Counted from the first letter of the stretch, positions 40,311 to 52,573 are shown. The stretch is DNA of 64,000 nucleotides from Pasteuria penetrans (GCF_900538055.1 NZ_UZAC03000001.1:310001-374000), one strand, 5' to 3'. The notes: generated from the letters alone by a model not told the origin. Made by a program: numbers and translations.

Positions 40311-41153
40311 CTAACGTAGAGGAAGAAAAGTAGGTTTCCACCTAATTCATCCTTGGGATCCGGTTGGACTGAGGCCATCCCATGACATTCCGAATCCTAA
40401 GTTTGTGCAAAAACCCCCACACTACGATTCCTATCCGCCATAACTTGGGCGATCGCATGACTCAGACAACCGAACATCACGGCGGGAGATCAGGTCGAGA
40501 GATCCAAACGTTTTACAGAAGGGATTCGTTGCCATCCAGTATCCTCAACAGTAGAATTTTGCGTCCTGAAGCGCAACAGCAGTCAACGAGCAGAAGAGTA
40601 CAAATGGGAGGCGTTTTCGCTGTAATATTAAGAATATTAATTCTATAATATGGTTCCATGTGTATTTTGATAATTGATATCTATAATATAAATGCACAAA
40701 GATGGGCCTCCTTAGACGGTGTTTTAGAAAGGGATGAAGAAACCCTCCTTCTGTGTAGTTTTAAAATAAAATTAATATTAATTATATATTTAAAAATTTA
40801 TTTAATAAACAGAATTTTATCATCCCATAAATTTTATCTTTCATGCTACACTATCCATATGATTTCAGTTCCAGAAAATACACACGGAGGACGATTCATG
40901 GACAGTTTAGGGAACTTAAAAATTGGTTCTTGTGCAAAATATAAAGCCCCCCGATCCACAATTCATCCATAAATTATCTTAAGCTTTAGATAGTGAAATA
41001 ATCACATGGTTGGGATGATGACGATTGCCATCACCATCATTTGCACCAGCACCAAATTACCTAATTTTGGAAAGAACGCCGCATTTATTTTAAAATTGCA
41101 AATCCTCCGACGTACAACCCCCTATATTCATACATGTCCCTCCGAACCAATGG
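40311..41153. other. Gene-poor AT-rich stretch upstream of rpoE
   Basis: Mostly AT-rich. Contains the 24-codon ORF at 40898 and one copy of a short GAGA-type repeat at about 41006-41052. The longer frames (40382-40648, 40658-40972) have no protein character. Confidence 0.4.
40898..40972 (+). CDS. Possible 24-residue peptide
   Basis: ATG preceded by CGGAGGACGATTC, a good ribosome site at ideal spacing, encoding MDSLGNLKIGSCAKYKAPRS plus four residues. It is basic with one Cys. CATATGATT about 40 bp upstream resembles a mother-cell -10. No homologue is recognised; the ribosome site is the only support. Confidence 0.25.
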   Translation: MDSLGNLKIGSCAKYKAPRSTIHP

Positions 41154-41181
41154 TTGACTTCCCATTCCTGTACGCTACAAT
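41154..41181 (+). promoter_or_regulatory. SigA-type promoter of rpoE
   Basis: TTGACT at 41154-41159, 16-bp spacer, TACAAT at 41176-41181, giving a leader of about 140 nt before the rpoE ATG. Confidence 0.6.
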
Positions 41182-41326
41182 GAACTGGGGTTTGGAAAGC
41201 GATCTCAGATATCCCACGGAGGAAATTGGACCTATCCGCCAACCATAGAAAAATGTCCTAGGGATACCAAGAAAGGATGTGATCCTTCTGGCTCAAGTCC
41301 ATAATACCGGGGCAGGGGCTACCAAC

Positions 41327-41794
41327 ATGGTAATGGGTTTATCTGTCAAGGAAATCTCTATGGTGGATTTCGCCTACCATATTCTCCAGCAGCGGCATGA
41401 GCCGATGCAATACCGTGACCTTATGCGCGAAATTGCCCAGCAGAAGGAAATGGATGAGGAAATCGTACGCCATTACCTCCCTCAGCTCTACACCGAGATC
41501 AACATCGATGGTCGGTTTATTTGTGTTGGTAGGGGTATGTGGGGACTACGGAGCTGGTATCCCACCGAGCAAGCCACCGATTCAGCTGTTGCCGCAAACG
41601 TAAAAGACGATCTCCTGCTGGATGAGGATATGGAAGAATTGGGGGAACCGGAAATTTTTGCCGATAATGGCGAAGACCCGGCCTTCGTGGCCAACCCAGC
41701 CAATGCCTCCTTCACAGGAAAATTACACAAGAATGGGGACAGTGAAAACGACGAAGACGATATCCTCGAGGAGAGCGATAATGAGAGGGATTGA
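41327..41794 (+). CDS. rpoE: RNA polymerase delta subunit
   Basis: 155 residues from ATG at 41327 with GGGGC upstream; a second ATG two codons on is equally possible, and the frame to 41279 has no site. The N-terminal HARE-HTH domain (VDFAYHILQQRHEPMQYRDL, INIDGRFICVGRGMWGLRSW) is followed by a very acidic C-terminus (DDLLLDEDMEELGEPEIF ... ENDEDDILEESDNERD). Delta increases polymerase recycling and specificity and is restricted to Firmicutes. It lies directly before pyrG as in Bacillus. Confidence 0.92.
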   Translation: MVMGLSVKEISMVDFAYHILQQRHEPMQYRDLMREIAQQKEMDEEIVRHYLPQLYTEINIDGRFICVGRGMWGLRSWYPTEQATDSAVAANVKDDLLLDEDMEELGEPEIFADNGEDPAFVANPANASFTGKLHKNGDSENDEDDILEESDNERD

Positions 41795-43858
<2,064 letters not shown>

Positions 43859-43892
43859 AAACGAGCCCGAAAATCGGGAGGGGCAAACAACC

Positions 43893-43952
43893 CGGGGGAA
43901 CAACAAAAACTCCCCCGCGTCGCCGACCAGGTTTTGGATGACAACCTGGTCG
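43893..43952. terminator. Two hairpins between convergent pyrG and rpmE
   Basis: CGGGGGA...TCCCCCG (43893-43919) and CGACCAGGTT...AACCTGGTCG (43924-43952, 10 bp). They sit between the two stop codons and could end transcription from both sides; T-runs are lacking. Confidence 0.5.
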
Positions 43953-44023
43953 CGCCGGGACAAACACTCCATGAAGTGGCAAACACCCCGAAAAGTTCGT
44001 ATTGGGGTATATCTCTCAATGTT

Positions 44024-44239
44024 CTATTCCGATGTCCCTGCCATATTGTAGCGCTTTTGAAAACGCTCCACCCGACCACCACGGCTCGCCGCTTTTTGCT
44101 TGCCTGTGTAGAAGGGATGGCATTCAGAACAAATATCAATCCTTAGGGATTTTTTTGTTGAACCTACCCGAAATTCATTACCACATGCACAAACTACCTC
44201 TGCTGTATGGTACTCTGGATGCAATCCGGCCCTCATCAT
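44024..44239 (-). CDS. rpmE: 50S ribosomal protein L31 (zinc form)
   Basis: 71 residues. Contains [15 protein letters not shown], then [16 protein letters not shown], so the CxC and CxxC zinc ligands are kept, as in RpmE rather than the zinc-free YtiA type. A GAGGGGAGCGG ribosome site precedes two adjacent ATGs. In Bacillus it follows rho; here an M23 peptidase gene lies 84 bp upstream in the same direction. Confidence 0.95.
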   Translation of the reverse strand: MMRAGLHPEYHTAEVVCACGNEFRVGSTKKSLRIDICSECHPFYTGKQKAASRGGRVERFQKRYNMAGTSE

Positions 44240-44323
44240 AATTGCTTCCGCTCCCCTCTAGAATGAACAAGATCACAACCCGCGCGGCGTATTATATCAC
44301 ATAATGAACAACTCTACCATACC

Positions 44324-45640
44324 TCAGCAGCCCATTTCCTTCCGCAACCGGAGGCATGAACGGGGATTGATGGCCCTACCCCGTCGGAGAACTTCAAAAT
44401 GGAGATGGTATCCGCTGGCATCCCCAGTCCTGCCCATCCAACCAACCAAATCACCTTTTTCCACCCATTGACCCTTGCTTATCGAAATTCTATCCAAATG
44501 GGCATAATAGGTCTCAAACTCCCCCCTATGATCAATAACCACCAAATTTCCATACGTACCCGCCCATTCGGCACGTATGACCTTACCCGAGCGTGAAGAG
44601 AAAATCGGCGTCCTTCTCCCATCCGGATGCCAAATATCAATGCCGTTGTGCATACGACCACCACGCCAACCGAACCCACTGGTTATCTTTCCCCGAACCG
44701 GCCAGGAAAAAAACTCCCCCATATTTTCTCTGGGGCTAGCGGTCTCCCTCTCTCCATTTACCCTTTCATTGATCACCGGATACAATTGGCCATCATTCCG
44801 TGGTTTCTTTTTTCCATTCATAATTCTCACATCTGTAGATTCGAATGCAGCCCCTTCCTCCTCCTCCATGGGAACAGACGGCACTCTCCTTTCTCCCTTT
44901 CCTACATGGGTATCCAACCGGCGCTTGTCCGCATCATTACCCCTGCTCCGTGGGTCCTTCGCCCCAGATATTCCCTTTCGTGTGCTCAGGATAGGAATCC
45001 TATCGGGGAGGGGACAAGGTATAGGAATAGCAATCAGGGTTGAGGGAGATACACGATCAGGATTCTCCAACCACGGATTCCATGCCGAGAAAAGTTCACG
45101 TGTTCCACGATAATCACGTGTTAGTTTCTCGATCGTATCGCCATAACGAAAAGGTATAATCCTCTTCCTGACGGGAACATAGATTGAATCCCCGGATTCC
45201 AGTACATGAGGAAGTAGGCCATTATTCACGCGAATTATGTCTACGGGACTAACACCATACAAACGACCAATGCCATGCAGGGTATCACCCTGCCGGATTT
45301 GGTGTACCCAGGGGGATGAGAAATCCTTAGCCTTCTTACCTATCCCAGGGTTACCATGAGATACGGTTCTCCTTACTACCCTATGGACCCTTTTTTTCTG
45401 TATTGGGACCGATTCCCCCATCAGAGATGGGGAATCCCTGGTTCCCTCATTCCCCGAGAAAACCACCATATCATTTGTTGTACCGTCCTCTATCACCTGA
45501 ATCTTATGCTTTTTTATTGAAATTTGTTCCTCCTCCGATGATTCCGCTAGAACCATGCTGGGAGTATGGGCAGGTGTCATGGATGTACCTATTATGCCTA
45601 AGGAGAGCGAAAGAAACGTCCATCCATATTTACCGAACAT
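44324..45640 (-). CDS. Secreted LysM-M23 (lysostaphin-like) peptidase
   Basis: 438 residues from ATG at 45640 (MFGKYGWTFLSLSLG), with AAGGGTG upstream. A signal or anchor segment covers about residues 6-35. A LysM domain (HQIRQGDTLHGIGRLYGVSP...VLESGDSIYVPV) is followed by a second, weaker LysM-like unit (IIPFRYGDTIEKLTRDY). A long polar linker comes next, then a C-terminal M23 domain with the zinc ligands in RMHNGIDIWHPDG (H, D) and GYHLHFEVLRRGRAINP (HxH). It is predicted to bind peptidoglycan and cleave peptide crosslinks outside the cell. The overall form resembles the SpoIIQ/YebA group, so a sporulation role is possible but not shown. Confidence 0.88.
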   Translation of the reverse strand: MFGKYGWTFLSLSLGIIGTSMTPAHTPSMVLAESSEEEQISIKKHKIQVIEDGTTNDMVVFSGNEGTRDSPSLMGESVPIQKKRVHRVVRRTVSHGNPGIGKKAKDFSSPWVHQIRQGDTLHGIGRLYGVSPVDIIRVNNGLLPHVLESGDSIYVPVRKRIIPFRYGDTIEKLTRDYRGTRELFSAWNPWLENPDRVSPSTLIAIPIPCPLPDRIPILSTRKGISGAKDPRSRGNDADKRRLDTHVGKGERRVPSVPMEEEEGAAFESTDVRIMNGKKKPRNDGQLYPVINERVNGERETASPRENMGEFFSWPVRGKITSGFGWRGGRMHNGIDIWHPDGRRTPIFSSRSGKVIRAEWAGTYGNLVVIDHRGEFETYYAHLDRISISKGQWVEKGDLVGWMGRTGDASGYHLHFEVLRRGRAINPRSCLRLRKEMGC

Positions 45641-46181
45641 TGGCCCCACACCCTTCACAGGAAAAATACGACTGTTGAACAAACCCAACAGGACGACCTT
45701 ACCTATATAACTATGCATAACCAACTTGTCTGTAGAACTTGTCAACCCAAATGCTCATTTAGGAAAGCCAGAATCATCCAAATGCGATCCATCCCTCCGA
45801 ACGGGTATGTCACCCTATCGGGGGTGTTTCTATTTCCACTCTTGAGATCCCTAGAAAAATATTTCATCGCATTTTTTACAAGATCATTTTTGATACTACC
45901 GAAGGAAACTATATCACCTATTAGTATTTTTTTATGTTATTTAAAAAAATATTATAAAAATACTACATTGTTAATGGATGCACAAAATAAGCCCTATGGG
46001 TCTTCATACTTCAATGATTACAAAATAAAATTCGAATATGGATTTAGGATTCTCATTACATTTTCAGGAAAAAATAAATAATATAGGTACACAATATTGA
46101 GATTTGTATAAGAATGATAACCTATTATGAATATACTCAATACTACCCCCATAGGGAGAACACCCATGGTAAACCAAAAGA
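45641..46181. other. Gene-free stretch
   Basis: No supported gene; AT-rich from about 45900. The 45713-46081 frame has no ribosome site or family. Confidence 0.4.
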
Positions 46182-48080
46182 ATCTTGACCAAACTCCGGA
46201 TCTGGGGGTTCAGTCCCAGGAGAGAGGGCTGAACCACTGTTCGGTCAATCGAATATATCGTGATAGGGTTTTGTGTTTACATCTGCCTAGATTTGAATTC
46301 TCCCCCACGGTATTCCAGGGTATTCTTGAGGGAATACAGTAGGACACATACTTTATCTTTATAAAATGTAATTTTTATATGTTATAATGATTGGCAACTC
46401 ACCCTCCATCAGGAAATAAGGAATTGTCGAGATCAAAACGAAACTAAATTTCCCAAAGCTCCCCTTTTCGTACGAAGCGAAAAAAGCAGGATTCGACAAA
46501 GAACAAAAAATAAAACACGGCATTCTTGGCTTATGGGAAATTGAATCCATTATAAAACCCCAACGATGGAAATGTACCTACTACGAGAACAAATTCAACC
46601 ATGTATATGTATTTATTAGAAAAGTAAAAAAATATAAAAATTTCTGTAGGGGGAATGTTCTTATCAACGGCAATACGATCCTCAGCAGAGAAAGCAGCAA
46701 GTTTACATGGAATACCGATGGAAACAGGTTCTATTTTTGATAAATTTACTTCTAGGAAGGAGAAAAGATCTCGAGGAAAAGGCCATCAGGAAGGCCAAGG
46801 AACAGGGACATTGTTGGACTATCGGTATAGATGATACATCGACGAAGAAAGGCAAGAACTACGCAAACTGTATCTATGATATAAAACTTGGGTCCGTATT
46901 GGCTTGTGGTAAAGGACCGAAAATAGGAGGGATTCATGGAACTACCAGAGGCAAAATCACAACCTATAGGAACCTGATCCGGTGGTTATTGCCATGGATC
47001 GAACCCCACCCATACCAAGTTTGCTCCCCAATGCACTTATTGTGTTGGATCGCTTTCACATCATAAAGAATATAAGGGATCTTACCTTACATCCTCCTCT
47101 GAAAGTCACACTTGGGGATAAGCGATTCGATTCTACTACCAGGAAATTATTCCTCGATCTATTATGGAAAAATGATCGGGGAGAACTTTCTGATCAAGAT
47201 AGAAATATTCTCAATGAATTGCTAATCTATTTGGAAAAATCAAAGAATAAGTATGAATATATTAGAGATTTGTCAGCATTTTATAAGAAAAAAGAAAAGT
47301 TCTTCCCCCCGTGATTTCTTCGTCTTCCGCTGGCATTTTTCTTGTCATCTGCACCGGGAATGGGTGGACTGTATCTATGAGAAACTCAAAAATGGGAAAT
47401 ACCTGTCCAGGATCAAAGGATTCGTAAAGGACGCGCCCTAAAGAAAAAACACAGAGGGTTACTTCCCGAATCCAGGCTACTCCTGAAGAAAATATTTCAT
47501 CTTGCAGATTGGCATAAACTTGGGGAAGCCTACGAGTTTATAGAGGATGTTGGAAAATGGTATAACACCGATTATTCCACTTTTACTGGGGTTTACAATA
47601 ATCTGCATACCCTCATCGGGATAAGATTGCATCATGACCACAAAAACATTAAAAAAGATGCGGAGAGCTTACAGAGGGGGCAACAGTCCACTGCAAATTA
47701 CCATCGTGGGGGGACAAAGGGACACCCATGTGCTCTTATAGAGGGGAAAAACTGTGCCACCAAGCTTGATTTTCGCCAACACTTTGAGGTTCGGACTGGG
47801 GGAAACTATGAAAATATTGCTATCGTATGTACAATAGAAACCTAGAAAACGAAAATAAAAATTTATTCAATAATTTTAAATAAATAATAGAAAAAACACA
47901 TACTTTTGTTTCTATTTATTTTATAAATTGGTAGAGACAAATGTTCTCTGGCATGGGCGCGTATACAATGAACTGAATCAACAAACCAATTATGGGGGGA
48001 AGTAAGCCTCATCCAATTCATCCTTACAATTCAGAGTAGGAAAAAACGCCCAAGGATATTTTGGGTCCAAAGTTTGGCCA
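46182..48080 (+). mobile_element. Decayed ISL3-like insertion sequence
   Basis: The left end (CTTGACCAAACT at about 46182) and right end (complement of AGTTTGGCCAAG at about 48068-48079) form an imperfect terminal inverted repeat. Between them lie fragments of one ISL3-type transposase. The left 250 bp recur in inverted form at 51840-52212, with a conserved GTTCAG/CTGAAC hairpin near the end. Confidence 0.6.
46707..47850 (+). pseudogene. ISL3-family transposase, broken into frames
   Basis: The pieces follow each other in family order: IGIDDTSTKKGKNYANCIYD (first catalytic Asp) at about 46830; NALIVLDRFHIIKNIRDL (second Asp) at about 47030; REWVDCIYEKLKNGKYLSR; then KIFHLADWHKLGEAYEFIED; and finally GVYNNLHTLIGI near 47600. 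At least three frameshifts and a stop separate them. The N-terminal zinc-finger part before 46700 is also decayed. Confidence 0.7.
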
Positions 48081-48334
48081 AGGACCCTGATTCCTGCAAA
48101 ACCCCATGCCAAAAGAGCGCTTGTTCGTCCGCCCGCTATGAACAGAGGAAACCCTTAGAAATGAGGTGCCTTTTTCCTAAATTATAATAAAATAACTAAT
48201 TATTAAAATTATATCCCCCTCATCAACCAAGGACTTGAGGGGAAAGGGCCTTTTACCAAATAAGAAATGAGCCCAAGTAGAAAATACCCTGAGAGCATTA
48301 TGCAAGCAAAACAAAACCAAAGGTGTTGGTCTTC
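48081..48334. other. Spacer between ISL3-like element and seven-TM gene
   Basis: No gene seen; AT-rich 48180-48225. Confidence 0.4.
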
Positions 48335-49225
48335 TCACAATCTCGTTATTCTCATCACAAAATATAGTAAAATCAACATTCCTACCACAATCCAATCACA
48401 TAACACAACATCTGTTTTCACATTTTCTCGTTCAGGGATAGACACAACAGGGGGGGAGGGGGTTCGTTTGCTAAAATTCCCATATCCACAGATCCCTAAT
48501 AAGGAACCAAAAAAGGTTCTTTTGTAGTATGTTTTGCGTTGCCCTAAACAGAGATGGAACCAATTCGGAAAGAGGCATGTATGGATAAGGACAAGGATGA
48601 CAATGGAGATTCCTTGTAGTTTTTCTTCCCATCTATTTACATAAGTGTAAAAAAAATACAGAGATCCAGTGTTCCATATCAAAAATTGCAGTATCCTTCC
48701 ATATAGGGAGCGTAGATCGATGGTTCCTGCCTCAGAGCACCATCGACGCTCCCTCCTAATTTGCCATAGGAAAAGTAAGCACCAACCAACCATTCCCACT
48801 AGCAAAATCCAAAGGGATTGTCTTTGCGGACCCATGCTGATGAATACGAATAAGGAAACAACCATCCACAGAGGTCCGGAAAAATAGAGGACGTACCACC
48901 CCCATTTCGAAAAACCCTGAATTTGGTATAAATGAAGACAGGTTCGCCTGTACGTGTGCATCTGCAGAAGTCCTCTATAGGAATCATACCATTGATATTC
49001 TAGGCGTGGGTGCATGGGGAAAAGGACTGCCTTGAAAAAAAGGTAAAACAAAAAAGGGGCTAATGCCAACGTCAAGATAGTAGCGAAATGAAAAAATCCC
49101 CCATACATACCCGTAGGCAATACCATGAGAACATGAAAAATCAAGCCGATCATGAAAAAGGAAGGGATAATCCATCGTTTCGAGTTGGGATGGGGTGTTT
49201 GGTTACCCTGCACAGAGGTTTCCAT
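48335..49225 (-). CDS. Seven-TM membrane protein, divergent relative of the 20221/21908 pair
   Basis: 296 residues, ATG at 49225; GAGGAGG lies 14 bases upstream, a little far. There are seven predicted helices (WIIPSFFMIGLIFHVLMVLP, HFATILTLALAPFLFYLFF, VLYFSGPLWMVVSLFVFI, LWILLVGMVGWCLLFLW, LQFLIWNTGSLYFFYTY, GISIVILVLIHTCLF, WIVVGMLILLYFVM). It matches the duplicated proteins in helix order, in W(Y)V.(Y/W)..G..W after helix 2, and in PNWFHLCLGQRK versus PSWAHLLLGQRR. It lacks their long loops. Function unknown. Confidence 0.7.
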   Translation of the reverse strand: METSVQGNQTPHPNSKRWIIPSFFMIGLIFHVLMVLPTGMYGGFFHFATILTLALAPFLFYLFFKAVLFPMHPRLEYQWYDSYRGLLQMHTYRRTCLHLYQIQGFSKWGWYVLYFSGPLWMVVSLFVFISMGPQRQSLWILLVGMVGWCLLFLWQIRRERRWCSEAGTIDLRSLYGRILQFLIWNTGSLYFFYTYVNRWEEKLQGISIVILVLIHTCLFPNWFHLCLGQRKTYYKRTFFGSLLGICGYGNFSKRTPSPPVVSIPERENVKTDVVLCDWIVVGMLILLYFVMRITRL

Positions 49226-49258
49226 GGCAAATGAAGTTTCCTCCTCTCCCTGTTAGTA

Positions 49259-49294
49259 GATGGTTATGGAGACAAGGGGACCCCCCATAACCAT
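49259..49294. repeat. 10-bp perfect inverted repeat
   Basis: ATGGTTATGG and CCATAACCAT flank a 16-nt GC-rich loop, just upstream of the 48335 gene. Could be an operator or an older terminator. Confidence 0.45.
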
Positions 49295-49389
49295 GCCCTC
49301 CGTCAATTATCTCAAAAATAGGATTTTTGTATCGTGTCGTGCTCTACGAGGGATGGAGGAGGGGGCCCCCGAAATCAGGCAGGTGGTAT

Positions 49390-50074
49390 GTGTGTCAAAA
49401 AGTCGTTCAGGAGATGAAGGTTGCTCAGCCCTTCGTAACCGGCCGATAGGTATCGGGTTACAAACCGTCTAGTGCTGCTGGGGTAAAATGTCCTGGTTGT
49501 GAGCGGTCTAGGAAAAAGCGGGGCATGACCCTGTTAGGTGGGAATCGGGGAGATCAGCGAAAGCGAACCGTCCCAAGACGTATCGAAAGGCCTAGTCCAT
49601 GCCTCAAAACCGAGGTGGGGACCCAACATCGAAATGGACCATCGAAATGAACCGTGGGGGACGACCTATCTTCTGCCCTTGTGGCATGCGGTGTATAGGT
49701 GGGATGAACCCCCGATTTAGGCGTCTCTTGATCGGAACTAGAGAGATCGTCGTACGACGTCTGGCTATCACCAAAGGTAAAGACCGAGGACAAACCGGGG
49801 TTTCGTGCACGAAATCGGATCAGCTCATAGTAGTGTGAAAGCTTCTGTAATGGAAGTGGCTGACTCATCCTGAAAGAGGACAGTACAACAACAACTTTAG
49901 TGGGAGATCCACTGGAGGAGATCCACTGGAGGAGATCACTGGAACCTCGTCCCTATAATCGAAATAGGACCCAAAGGGTCTGAAGACTGGAATGGGATGG
50001 GAAGAGCCGGATGACGAGAAAGTATCACGTCCAGTTCTGTGAGGGACCCAGCTGAAATGCCAGCCCTACTCGAC
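49390..50074 (+). mobile_element. Solo ORF-less group II intron
   Basis: 685 nt from GTGTGTCAAAAAGTCG to CCAGCCCTACTCGAC. It has the same 5' hairpins (CTTCGTAACCGG...CGGGTTACAAACCG), the AGCGAAAGCGAACCGTCC block, a short domain IV, domain V (50004-50038) and domain VI as the twintron copies. It has no RT gene. A small internal duplication (GAGATCCACTGGAG repeated) lies in domain IV near 49910-49945. The 5' exon ends GCAGGTGGTAT and the 3' exon begins GTTATCACC. The ends and domain V are intact, so it could splice with maturase supplied in trans. Confidence 0.8.
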
Positions 50075-50935
50075 GTTATCACCAACGCAGAAGGAATCGC
50101 AATTCCCCCTTTATGGTGAGGCCCCTTTGCGCATACATTTCCCAAGAAAGCCACAATGTGCATGTAAAACCGGGCACTCAATGACGGATACCTTTATCGC
50201 CATCTCTATAGACTCTTCCCTAGAAAACTTCCTCCCTCCCAGTGAGGGGAGAGCCATGAATCGTGCCTTATCAACACCCCCGAAACGAATTTCGGGGGTG
50301 CAGGGGACCCCCGAACGGAGGTCCCCCTCCCACATACGAGGAAGAGGGATTATTTTCCCGTCACTATTAGCCCCCAAGGTTCTCTATTAAGGTATCTTTT
50401 TATCGAGGGCCAACCAGATCTACCAGGGGACTACGATAGATAACATAAGTTTTGGGACTACAGACAGTGTCCAGCCCTCAGGGATTCGCAGAACCTATGG
50501 ATTTTGAAGCCGCAAGACCCCCCGCTGGGATCTCCAAAAGCAACGGTGTTGCAAACCATCAGTATTTCTTTTCTCTTACTGAATTCTCTGCTATTTTTGG
50601 ACCTTTGATGGGTCCACAACAAACCAGATTTCACTATTTGGATACTGGGAATAAAATCGGAAACAGTATAAGACGAGGATACTAAGTTTCTCATACCCCC
50701 ACTGTACTGTCGTTTTTCATTGCTAATCAGATCTTAAGGTCAGACCTAAAAACGGGGGGGTTCTCTTTTCCCCTAACGTTCATTATCTTCAAACGTGAAA
50801 AATAGAATGAATGAAAATAAACCTTTTTATATTTTATAATAAAAAAATTCAAAAATATATTGAAAAAAATACATCTTGAGAGAAATCTCCTTCAGGATCC
50901 TGTTTGGAGGGATTGCAAACGAGCTCGGAAACAAC
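50075..50935. other. Stretch without a clear gene, with two strong hairpins
   Basis: At about 50273-50299 ACCCCCGAAA pairs with TTTCGGGGGT, followed at about 50303-50328 by GGGGACC/GGTCCCC. The overlapping minus ORF (50111-50377) and the 50452-50700 frames resemble nothing known. The region from 50770 is AT-rich. Confidence 0.4.
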
Positions 50936-51469
50936 CTACAATATAATATGAAAAATCAAGCATGCCACAATGCTCCAAACTACACCTTGGAATATGGCAA
51001 GGGCGACTCTCAAAAGGGTACCTCTCCTACTGCGGTCCATAGGTCTAGCATCCGCCAGCAAAGTAGTAACCATAATAACTGTTGATAACCCCTTGTAACC
51101 ATCAGGTATAGGAAATAGATCCTCTGGCCACAGTATATCGAGAATGAAACATCCCATCACAATACCCACAACCGCACCGAGGGATACCCCCCAAAGAATA
51201 CCTCTCCTAAGACCGAAAATCATAGCTCCTACTATGGCACCACACATAATACTCGCCAATAAACGTTCAACGCAACCTTCGGATATGGGGACCCGATGAA
51301 ACCAAACCAAAGGTTTTGTTACATCTCCATCTGCAGATGAGGATGTAACTGCCCCTGGCGATCCCCCATCATCGAATTCAGCCTCGATCTTGATGTCAAC
51401 AGGAAATGTGAAAAGGAGAGTCAACACAAAGGCAAGGGGCGTCATTCTGATTATTACATGGTTCAACAT
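50936..51469 (-). CDS. Hypothetical membrane protein
   Basis: 177 residues. A signal-like first helix (MTPLAFVLTLLFTFPVDI) is followed by an acidic extracytoplasmic stretch (EAEFDDGGSPGAVTSSSADGD). Three more hydrophobic segments come next (LLASIMCGAIVGAMIFGL, ILWGVSLGAVVGIVMGCFIL, LLRVALAIFQGVVWSIVACLIF), with Gly-rich GxxxG spacing in the second and third. The start may be the ATG at 51469 or the one eight codons later. No family is recognised. Confidence 0.5.
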   Translation of the reverse strand: MLNHVIIRMTPLAFVLTLLFTFPVDIKIEAEFDDGGSPGAVTSSSADGDVTKPLVWFHRVPISEGCVERLLASIMCGAIVGAMIFGLRRGILWGVSLGAVVGIVMGCFILDILWPEDLFPIPDGYKGLSTVIMVTTLLADARPMDRSRRGTLLRVALAIFQGVVWSIVACLIFHIIL

Positions 51470-51839
51470 ATGGGATCAATCACAACCTTTTCCAGAATCA
51501 GGAGAGGGAACAATGGTAAATACGGAATTTCTAGATTTCAATAGATAGGTCGTAAAAGGAGCCTAATATTAAGTATTTTTGGCGTAATTTTTCGTAATTT
51601 TTATATAATATGGTTATCGAATATCATGATCCTATGTTTATTATGCTCATTGTAGATATATTCTTCATTTCATTTCTAAAAAATAAACAATTTATGGAAA
51701 CAGATAACATCCCCCCCTACATATTTTTCTGATAACATATGTTAATTATATTTATTTTTATAAGTACAGAGCGGACCGTTTGATAGTAGGTTACAGATCA
51801 CAAAGCCTAATATTCTTTTGCATAGGGAATAAATTGAAT
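51470..51839. other. AT-rich spacer
   Basis: No gene seen. Confidence 0.4.
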
Positions 51840-52212
51840 TTTATTTTCGCGGGAGCACAACGAATCCTCATTTTATCCGACTTTTCGGGTCCTAATTGCT
51901 CTATTTTCACGATTTTCACTTCGTCCGAAAAGGGGGGCCTTGGGAAATTTAGTTCTGTTTTCATCCCGACAACCCCTTATTCCCTGATAGAGGGTGAGTT
52001 GCCCGTGATTATAACATATAAAAATTAAATTTTATAAAAACAACTTATTTATACTACTGTATTCCCTCAAGAATACCCTGGAATACCGCGGGGGAGAATT
52101 CAAATCTAGACAGATGTAAACACAAAATCCTATCACGATATATTCAACCTATCGAACAGTGGTTCAGCTCCCACCCCCGAAACTGAACTCCCGGGTCCAA
52201 AGTTTGGCCAAG
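51840..52212 (-). pseudogene. Left end of an ISL3-like element (inverted copy of 46182-46560)
   Basis: Read on the minus strand, it runs from CTTGGCCAAACTTTGGACCC at 52212 through the same hairpin and leader as 46182 onward. The antisense text KG(S/G)(F/L)GKFS.V(F/L)I.T.PY..(M/I)EGELP(I/V)IITYKN is shared, showing sequence identity at the DNA level. It is joined directly to a group II intron fragment at 52213. Confidence 0.65.
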
Positions 52213-52573
52213 ATCCGACAAAGGCAAGGCATGACCCTGTCAGGTGGAAATCGGGGAGATCAGAGAAAGCGAACCGTCCGAAGACGCATCGAAAATTGTA
52301 GTCCATGTCAAAACCAAAACCAAGTCGGAACTCGAGAGATCGTCGCACGGCGCTATGGCTATCGCTAGATGTAAAAAGACCGAGGACGAACCGAGGTCCC
52401 GTGCACGAAGTCCAGCTCATAGTAGTGTAGAAGCTTCTATAGTGGAAATAGGGCAAAGGGACTGACCCATCCTGAGAAGGAACAGTAAAACGATAACTTT
52501 AGTGGGGGATCCACTGGAGGAGGTTACTGGGACTTCGGAGCAACATCCCCATAATCGAAGTAGGACCTAAAGG
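52213..52573 (+). mobile_element. Group II intron fragment truncated at both ends
   Basis: Begins inside domain I (GGCAAGGCATGACCCTGTCA) and follows the intron through AGCGAACCGTCCGAAGACGC, CTCATAGTAGTG and AACTTTAGTGGGGGATCC to GACCTAAAGG. It lacks the first ~150 nt, domain V and domain VI. The left break coincides exactly with the ISL3-like terminus. Confidence 0.75.

Noticed and set aside
45713-46081. 122-codon plus ORF with a hydrophobic middle
   Set aside because: No ribosome site, AT-rich random-looking tail, and no resemblance to any family or to other genes here.
49554-50181. Overlapping ORFs of 62-104 codons within the solo intron, similar to ORFs at 5228 and 5808
   Set aside because: They are shared because the introns are homologous RNAs; frames differ between copies and there are no ribosome sites.
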